Under the pieces are notes generated by a model. It did not search any database. It had not been told where the DNA came from and saw nothing but the letters and a program-made list of their open reading frames with translations. The translations under genes were made by a program, and so were the position numbers. A DNA stretch of 36,150 nucleotides from Methanobacteriota archaeon. Lineage in GTDB: Archaea; Thermoplasmatota; Thermoplasmata; Methanomassiliicoccales; Methanomassiliicoccaceae. Shown one piece after another: positions 30,751 to 36,150 of this stretch; the first letter of the stretch is position 1, and every line of letters begins with the position of its first letter. The stretch spans positions 1-36,150 of the forward strand of contig JAAYQQ010000016.1 in the NCBI GenBank assembly GCA_012519255.1. Reading direction: 5' to 3'.

Positions 30751-31457
30751 GCCTTCACCTTCCACACGTCCTCTGCCTTAATGGTGCCGGCGTAGAGGGC
30801 CAGGCCGACGATGGCGGAATCGATTCCCAGCGCCTTGAGTTGAGTTAAGTCCTCTAGTGTGGTTATTCCTCCCGAGGCGATGACTGGATGGGGGCACATT
30901 TCTTTGAATTGTTTAATCTCTGTCAGATCGATGCCCGCGGCCTTCCCTTCCACGTTGATATTGGTATGTAGCACTCCGGCCAGGGGGAGGTCGGCGGTCC
31001 TCTCAAGAATGTCCTTCACTCCTCGCTCGGAGCTCTCCCGCCACCCATGGACCTGTATCTTACCATCCCGGAGGTCCAGCGCCAGCACTATCTTATTATG
31101 ATTGGAGAGGGACAATTCCTCAAGCCACTCGGGGTCGGTTACCGCCCTCGTACCTACCACCACTCGCGATGCACCTAGATTGAGCAAGAGCTCGGCGGCT
31201 TCAATGGTGCGAATGCCTCCACCGATCTGGATTGGTATATCGACTCGAGATATGATGGATTTTATAGCCTCGAAATTGTCTCCCCGACCCATCGCCGCGT
31301 TCAGATCGACCACATGGATCATACGGGCACCCTTACTCTCCCATTCCAATGCGACCTCGTGAGGGTTGTGAAGGGAGACCTTCTCTGTGCCGGGTTTCCC
31401 CCCGACCAGGGTAACAACTTTTCCATCCAATATATCCACTGCTGGAATGACATTCAT
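30747..31457 (-). CDS. hisA: ProFAR isomerase (HisA)
   Basis: Amadori rearrangement of ProFAR to PRFAR. The 236-aa (βα)8 protein has VIPAVDILDGKVVTLVGG with the catalytic Asp in AVD, IHVVDLNAAMG, IQIGGGIRT, VVVGTRAV, LALDLRDGKIQVHGWRES with the second catalytic Asp in DLRDG, and VIASGGITT. All fit HisA rather than its paralogue HisF. Some archaea and actinobacteria use PriA, which also isomerises phosphoribosyl anthranilate; no trp genes are present here to judge that. Overlaps hisH by 4 bp. Confidence 0.96.
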   Translation of the reverse strand: MNVIPAVDILDGKVVTLVGGKPGTEKVSLHNPHEVALEWESKGARMIHVVDLNAAMGRGDNFEAIKSIISRVDIPIQIGGGIRTIEAAELLLNLGASRVVVGTRAVTDPEWLEELSLSNHNKIVLALDLRDGKIQVHGWRESSERGVKDILERTADLPLAGVLHTNINVEGKAAGIDLTEIKQFKEMCPHPVIASGGITTLEDLTQLKALGIDSAIVGLALYAGTIKAEDVWKVKA

Positions 31458-32119
31458 AGCTTTGCCTCAAGATATTTCACGAAGTTGCGAAGGAACACTG
31501 CCCCGGAGGAGCCGCTCTTCTCAGGGTGGAATTGCACTCCTAGCACATTCTTCTTTCTGAACATGGAAGGTATCCCTCCATGATGATCTGTGGTGCCCAC
31601 CACTATATCCTCAGTAGGGCAACCGTAATAGGAATGGGCGAAGTAGAAATACGGGGAAGTGACGCCTGCGAAAGAGAGATCATCAGTACAAACCTCGTTC
31701 CATCCCATATGAGGAACGCGATCGGTACCTAGCTTGATCACCTTGCCCTTCATAAATCCGAGGCCAGGAAGGACACCCTCCTCGCTGCCCTCGAATAGTA
31801 CCTGCGCTCCAACACAAATGCCAAGACAGGGAGTACCTGCCTCGAGGCGGTCTAGTATGATATCACGGTATGGCTCCAGCCCGCGCATGGCGCTGTCGAA
31901 AGCTCCCACTCCAGGAAGGACGATGGCGTCGGCATCGAGCAGGTTGCGCATGTTTGACTCAACTACTGGCCTGGCCCCAGCAAGCTTGAGAGCCTTACGG
32001 ATGGAGTGGAGATTGCCTACTCCATAGTCGGCAATGGATACCTTGACCCGGGGCCTTTGACCAATACGGTAAGAATCAGTGGATTCAAAATACTTTACCG
32101 ACCGCCGTATGGTCACCAT
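31454..32119 (-). CDS. hisH: Imidazole glycerol phosphate synthase, glutaminase subunit
   Basis: Class I glutamine amidotransferase supplying ammonia to HisF. 221 aa with IADYGVGNLHSI, LPGVGAFDSAM, GICVGAQVLF (C102 nucleophile) and QFHPEKS (H198 and E200), the full triad. The oxyanion strand is PGVG as usual. There is an extra segment of about 24 residues before the first strand (KVSIADYG). The ATG at 32119 is supported by GGAG and overlaps the hisC stop by 7 bp; no later ATG or GTG exists before the conserved strand, so the extension is probably real. Confidence 0.95.
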   Translation of the reverse strand: MVTIRRSVKYFESTDSYRIGQRPRVKVSIADYGVGNLHSIRKALKLAGARPVVESNMRNLLDADAIVLPGVGAFDSAMRGLEPYRDIILDRLEAGTPCLGICVGAQVLFEGSEEGVLPGLGFMKGKVIKLGTDRVPHMGWNEVCTDDLSFAGVTSPYFYFAHSYYGCPTEDIVVGTTDHHGGIPSMFRKKNVLGVQFHPEKSGSSGAVFLRNFVKYLEAKL

Positions 32120-33159
32120 GTCTCCAGCACCTCTTCGAGCCTGGACAGAAGCATGGCGTTGAGTTCCTCAGTGCCCACAGTTGTGCGGGCGCAATCCTCC
32201 AGCAGACGGAGCTTGCCAAAGTCACGAATAAGCACTCCCCGATCAGCCAGCTTTGCCACGAGCTCGGATGAGGGGACGGGGCATTTGAACAACACGAAGT
32301 TGCTCTGTGATGGGAAGGGCTTCAGCCCCAATGCATTCAGTCCGCGGGACAGCTTTTCTCTCTCCCGTCTCACCAGCTCGATGGTGGCATCGATGTACTC
32401 CCGATTTTGTAATGCAGCCATGGCTGCCCGTTCGGAAATGCGATTCAATGAGTAAGGTATCTTGACCCTCTGCATTTGATTGGCCATCTTTGGGTTGGAG
32501 GCCATATATCCGACCCTTAGGCCCGCCATGCCATAGGCCTTGGAGAACGTCCGAGTCACTATCAGATTCTCAAAATCGTTCACGCGAGATATGAACGAAT
32601 CGTCGGCGAACTCACCATATGCTTCATCCACCACTACTGGGCCGTCGTGCTCCTTAATTACCTGCTCCACCGCACGCCGATCGAAGGTGTTGGCGGTGGG
32701 GTTGTTGGGAGTGCATAGGAGAATGACCTTGCCTTCCCGTTTCAGCAGTGCATCGGCGTCCAGCTGGAATCCCGGCTTGAGGTCGACGGTGTCGAATCTC
32801 CCGGCATTGATCTTTACAAAGAAACTGTGCAGCGAGTAGGAAGGATATGGTGAGATGACTGTCTCGCCCGGATTCATGTAGGTCTTGAAGATTATATCCA
32901 GTACCTCATCGGAACCGTTGCCGACCACGAAGTTGTCAGCCGAGATACCATAGGTCTCGGCGAGCGCCTCGCGCAATCCATCAGAATAGGGGGCGGGATA
33001 TTGATTAAGATCCATATCCGCACACTCCCTGAGCACATCTCTTAAAACGGGATTCGGTCCAAGAACGTTGGTGGAAGTGTCCATGCGGACTGCTTTCACC
33101 TTGGGATTGTAGTAAAGTGGTATGTTTCGAACGGTCTCTCTAGTCCAGGTATCTGTCAT
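32113..33159 (-). CDS. hisC: Histidinol-phosphate aminotransferase
   Basis: PLP enzyme transferring the amino group from glutamate to imidazole acetol phosphate. 348 aa with MDTSTNVLGPNP, VGNGSDEVLD, PYPSYSL, CTPNNPTAN, VVVDEAYGEF (D178) and RTFSKAYGMAGLRVGY, where K207 is the PLP lysine. The C-terminal Arg-containing motif (RDFGKLRLLEDC) matches HisC. The related CobD at 10902-12023 lacks these details. It sits 8 nt after hisG. Confidence 0.95.
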   Translation of the reverse strand: MTDTWTRETVRNIPLYYNPKVKAVRMDTSTNVLGPNPVLRDVLRECADMDLNQYPAPYSDGLREALAETYGISADNFVVGNGSDEVLDIIFKTYMNPGETVISPYPSYSLHSFFVKINAGRFDTVDLKPGFQLDADALLKREGKVILLCTPNNPTANTFDRRAVEQVIKEHDGPVVVDEAYGEFADDSFISRVNDFENLIVTRTFSKAYGMAGLRVGYMASNPKMANQMQRVKIPYSLNRISERAAMAALQNREYIDATIELVRREREKLSRGLNALGLKPFPSQSNFVLFKCPVPSSELVAKLADRGVLIRDFGKLRLLEDCARTTVGTEELNAMLLSRLEEVLETW

Positions 33160-33167
33160 GATATCAC

Positions 33168-34031
33168 CTATGGGACCATCCGGTCGATGGGCACAATAAG
33201 TATGCCTGTCGCCCCCAGACGCTTAAGTCTGTTCACCGAGTCATATATGCAGGACTTGTCAACCACCACATGGATGGCCACAATATCTTCTCGGCCGACT
33301 ATGTTCATTACCGTCGGTCCAGCTACTCCGGGAAGGAATGCGCGAATCTCGTCCAATGCATCCGTTGGCACATCCGCCATGAGGTATCGCTTGCCCTCGG
33401 CGGCAATCACGCTCTGGATGGCTGAGGCGAGATCAGTCATCTCCCGTTCCTTACTGGCAAAGCTCTTCTTCGAGGCGATGAGGACCGCCTGAGACTCGGC
33501 TATGACGGCGATCTCGCGGAGATTATTGGTCTTTAGAGTGGAACCGGATGAGACCAGGTCGACGATAAGATTTGCCACGCCCAGGTGGGGGGTGACCTCG
33601 GCTGCTCCGGATACCGTGGCGATCTCAACCTCCTTACCATGTTCCTCGAAGAACTTCCTGGCCATGTTGGGGAACGAGGTCGCGACGATGGCTCCGTTGG
33701 GAACGTCATCGGTCCCACATACTCCCATGGATTCAGGAACGGCCACGGAGAGACGGCATCGACCATAATTAAGATCAAGCATCTTCTTGACATCCAACTC
33801 GGATTCCAGGACGAGGTCCCATCCTGTCACACCCATGTCAACCGCGCCCTTATGGACGAACCTGACTATGTCCTGCGCCCGCAGGAACATTACTGAGATA
33901 TCTCCATTCTTTACGTGGGCGTAGAGTTTTCTCTCTCCGCCATTCTCTATTTCCAGGCCAGCCTGACGGAGGAGTTCAAGGGTCCTCTCATTCAGTCGCC
34001 CTTTGTTTGGCACGGCCAGCTTCAAAGACAT
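33168..34031 (-). CDS. hisG: ATP phosphoribosyltransferase, long form
   Basis: First committed step of histidine synthesis: condenses ATP with PRPP. 287 aa, with LAVPNKGRLNE, MGVTGWDLVLE, ATSFPNMARKFF, and ATVSGAAEVTPHLGVANLIVDLVSSGSTLKTNNL for PRPP binding. A C-terminal ACT-like regulatory domain (about 215-287) marks the long, HisZ-independent type, which is feedback-inhibited by histidine. It is first in the ten-gene operon; AAGGTGA before the ATG is a good ribosome site. TTAATAAT on the minus strand near 34077-34084 and AATATC near 34060 are possible TATA elements. hisD is not in the window. Confidence 0.96.
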   Translation of the reverse strand: MSLKLAVPNKGRLNERTLELLRQAGLEIENGGERKLYAHVKNGDISVMFLRAQDIVRFVHKGAVDMGVTGWDLVLESELDVKKMLDLNYGRCRLSVAVPESMGVCGTDDVPNGAIVATSFPNMARKFFEEHGKEVEIATVSGAAEVTPHLGVANLIVDLVSSGSTLKTNNLREIAVIAESQAVLIASKKSFASKEREMTDLASAIQSVIAAEGKRYLMADVPTDALDEIRAFLPGVAGPTVMNIVGREDIVAIHVVVDKSCIYDSVNRLKRLGATGILIVPIDRMVP

Positions 34032-34200
34032 TTATTCACCTTGCTAAAGCTCGAGAAGCTGATATTGTGTCATCATTATTAACCTATGTGGGAGGATGAA
34101 GTACAGCGTACCTATCCAGCAGTCTCGTAACGTCCTTTACCGAAAAAATTTGAGATGGGAATCATAATGCTCATGCAACGCATATCGTCTCTGAGAAATC

Positions 34201-35613
34201 ATGAAGGTTCTACTCTCTACCCCGCCGTGGGAGACCACTGAGCTATGGCCTCCTCTAGGGCTGCTATACATCGCGGGTTCGGTGAAGCGGGAGCGTAAGG
34301 ATGAGGTCGTAATACTGGACGCCTTCTGCGAGAACCTCACCGCCGAGCAGTTTGTGGCAAGGGTAAGGGAGGAAGCGCCGGACGTGGTGGGTATGAACTG
34401 CTCTACCCACACTTTCCTTACCGCCATGGATACTCTGGAGAGGGTCCATAATCAGTTGCCATCGGTTTATATTGTGCTGGGAGGATACCATGCCACCTTC
34501 GCTGCTCCTGAGATCCTCCGTGATTATCCCTTTATCGACTACATAATCAAGGGTGAGGCCGAGGTCGCCTTCCCAAAACTCCTTGAGCACATGGAGAATG
34601 GAACCGTACCGAAAGACGTGGAAGGCATCACCTATCGCACCGACGATTGTATCGTAGATAGGCCTTCCGTATTGATCGAGGATCTCGATGCACTGCCATT
34701 TCCTGATCGCACGATGCTAGGTGACGTTAGGTACGGTTACTTATTCCAGGGAATCCCCCTCACATTTGGCAAGTTTACCACGATCTCATCATCCAGGGGG
34801 TGTCCCTTTACCTGCTCTTACTGTTCCTGCTCTGCCTTCTCGGGAGGGCGGTGGCGATATCGCAGCGCCAGTAATGTAGTGGATGAGCTGGAAATGCTTT
34901 TCCGCCAGGGATATAGGGAATGCGTCTTCGTGGATGACAACTTCACTCAAAAGACTTCTCGGGTGGAAGAGATCTGTGATCTCATCGAGCAGAGAGGCAT
35001 CAGAATGAAGCTCTACTGCGAGGGCCGTGCCAACCAGGCATCCCTTCCCTTGCTGAAGAGAATGAAACGGGCTGGATTCAACGTTATCTATTTTGGGGCC
35101 GAGTCGGCATCGCCTCATGTGCTGGATTATTATAATAAGAAGATTACCGCCGAACGGACCGCCCAGGCGGTGGCAAATGCCAAGAAGGCCGGCATGCTTG
35201 TGATAACATCATATATTGTGGGGGCGCCGGTGGAGTCAAAGAAAGATATCCATCACACCATCTCCTTCGCCGAGTCCCTGCGCCCTCATGGCGTCCAGTA
35301 TAATGTGCTTGACCTCCTGGTGGGAACACCGCTGTGGGATAACCTGTTGGAGCAGGGAAGGGTGGGGCCAGATGACTGGAAGACCAATCATCGCGTCTAT
35401 GAATATTATCCCGAACATGCCTCACAAGAGGAGCTGGAAGCGCTCGTTAACGATGGCTATGACTCATTTATCGGCGCGTGGAAGAGCGTTCAGGGACTCA
35501 AGGAGCTGATACACATTCTTCTGGTCAACTCCACTGCACGTAGTGTCATCCTTGGAAACATCCGTAATCCTGCCGCCCGAAAGGTTGTGACCGATGGTCT
35601 GAAGCAATTCTGA
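34201..35613 (+). CDS. Radical SAM protein with N-terminal B12-binding-type domain
   Basis: 470 aa. Residues 1 to about 130 form a Rossmann-like cobalamin-binding-type domain: KVLLSTPPWETTELWPPLGLL, VVGMNCSTHTF, YIVLGGYHATFAAPEIL, then KGEAEVAFPKLLE. The classic DxHxxG histidine loop is not present; the matching region reads LDAFCENLT. The radical SAM domain has CPFTCSYC (C201, C205, C208), the CxxxCxxC cluster motif, followed by VFVDDNFTQ and IYFGAESASPHVLDYYNKKI. This is the BchE/methylase-like class that methylates unreactive carbons or makes ring changes. Substrate unknown; a methylcobalamin-dependent reaction would tie it to the corrinoid genes here. Start ATG 34201 precedes the first strand. 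Confidence 0.85.
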   Translation: MKVLLSTPPWETTELWPPLGLLYIAGSVKRERKDEVVILDAFCENLTAEQFVARVREEAPDVVGMNCSTHTFLTAMDTLERVHNQLPSVYIVLGGYHATFAAPEILRDYPFIDYIIKGEAEVAFPKLLEHMENGTVPKDVEGITYRTDDCIVDRPSVLIEDLDALPFPDRTMLGDVRYGYLFQGIPLTFGKFTTISSSRGCPFTCSYCSCSAFSGGRWRYRSASNVVDELEMLFRQGYRECVFVDDNFTQKTSRVEEICDLIEQRGIRMKLYCEGRANQASLPLLKRMKRAGFNVIYFGAESASPHVLDYYNKKITAERTAQAVANAKKAGMLVITSYIVGAPVESKKDIHHTISFAESLRPHGVQYNVLDLLVGTPLWDNLLEQGRVGPDDWKTNHRVYEYYPEHASQEELEALVNDGYDSFIGAWKSVQGLKELIHILLVNSTARSVILGNIRNPAARKVVTDGLKQF

Positions 35614-35665
35614 ATCACTCCATTGAGGAACAGATTGTTAACGTAGGTGGTCCGATCATTCAGAT

Positions 35666-36150
35666 CTAGTCACCCCTGGACCGGAAGGTCAGAGAGAATA
35701 GAATTGCCATGGCCAACAACAACATGGCCAGAAGGCCGAAGCCGCCTACAAAGGAGAGCGAGGAAGCCACCACTGCCCCCGTCACGATCGGTCCGGCGGC
35801 CTGTCCAATATCCATGATGGTGTTCAGGAACCCCATCGTCGAGCCGGAGCCGGAGCGGGTGCATAGATCAGACACCAGTGCCTGTGTGGATGAAGTGACG
35901 GCTGCGAACCCCACGCCAAAGATCACCGACAGAATGATGAGGATGGTAGGGTTGGCAGTTAGGGGAACCAGCAGGACCGAGACGCTGCCGAGCAACAGCC
36001 CCATGGCGATGATGCGTCTCCTTCCTGCACGATCGGACAGGCGGCCGAGCAAGGGTTTGATCAGCACGACGGTGACGAGTTGTGAACCGGTGATGAGAGT
36101 GATATAGGCCAGGCTGACACCTGCCGCGGCGGCATAGATAACAATGAAGA
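35666..36150 (-). CDS. Major facilitator superfamily transporter, 5' end cut off
   Basis: The frame is open from the window edge to the stop at 35666-35668 (161 codons read). It contains VLIKPLLGRLSDRAGRRRIIAMGLLLGS, whose GRLSDRAGRRR core is the MFS loop motif, here the copy between TM8 and TM9. About five more hydrophobic helices follow, with GFLNTIMDIGQAAGPI typical of drug/H+ antiporters. This is the C-terminal half, so no substrate can be named. An ATG/GTG at 36067 is internal, not a real start. Confidence 0.82.
   Translation of the reverse strand, partial: FIVIYAAAAGVSLAYITLITGSQLVTVVLIKPLLGRLSDRAGRRRIIAMGLLLGSVSVLLVPLTANPTILIILSVIFGVGFAAVTSSTQALVSDLCTRSGSGSTMGFLNTIMDIGQAAGPIVTGAVVASSLSFVGGFGLLAMLLLAMAILFSLTFRSRGD

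Noticed and set aside
1-36150. CRISPR arrays, insertion sequences, rRNA genes
   Set aside because: No regularly spaced repeats, no transposase-like protein and no rRNA-like conserved stretches were seen.

Overview
The window is dense archaeal DNA, most likely from a euryarchaeote. Markers are diphthine synthase, the archaeal tRNA methyltransferase Trm5, archaeal-type CobT and CobY, a CbiZ-CobZ fusion, TATA-box promoters and long runs of overlapping genes. Heavy investment in corrinoid uptake and salvage, HypF (NiFe-hydrogenase maturation) and a cobalamin-binding-type radical SAM protein fit a methanogen, for example one of the Methanomassiliicoccales. No methanogenesis gene lies in the window, so that placement is inference.

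Layout. 1-1933: two leftward surface-polysaccharide genes, a truncated sugar-nucleotide epimerase and a GT4 glycosyltransferase, behind a promoter rich in palindromes. 1958-2585: a long intergenic region with several potential hairpins. 2586-6381: a divergent FtsZ homologue that has lost one catalytic aspartate, dphB and trm5 in a back-to-back pair, a dCTP-deaminase/dUTPase-family gene interrupted by TGA, and a PUA-like protein. 6714-7775: ilvE. 7852-15562: an eight-gene rightward cobalamin operon (btuF, btuC, btuD, cobD, cbiB, cbiZ-cobZ, cobS, cobY) that imports corrinoids, hydrolyses non-native ones, makes the aminopropanol linker and builds the nucleotide loop. 15737-18205: a LEA14-like protein, a six-TM potassium channel and a PH-domain membrane protein. 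18399-20633: leftward cobT and a short ApgM-like protein. 21199-25752: an unknown small protein, a frameshifted hypF, gcvH, an MTA phosphorylase and a flavin reductase-like protein. 25996-34031: a leftward ten-gene amino-acid operon, hisG-hisC-hisH-hisA-hisB-hisF-hisIE-PHP phosphatase-aspartate kinase-pheA, almost every junction overlapping. 34201-36150: a radical SAM protein and a truncated MFS transporter.

The best regulatory signal is a 17-bp inverted repeat, TTGGA-N7-TCCAA, placed at the predicted transcription start of both btuF and cobT, 11.6 kb apart on opposite strands. It looks like an operator of an archaeal cobalamin regulon. Four loci break or bend normal reading rules: an in-frame TGA in the dcd-like gene, a frameshift in hypF, and no usable ATG/GTG/TTG start for cobS and cobY. 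They could be real biology or sequence errors and should be checked against reads before interpretation. I found no tRNA, rRNA, CRISPR array or insertion sequence.
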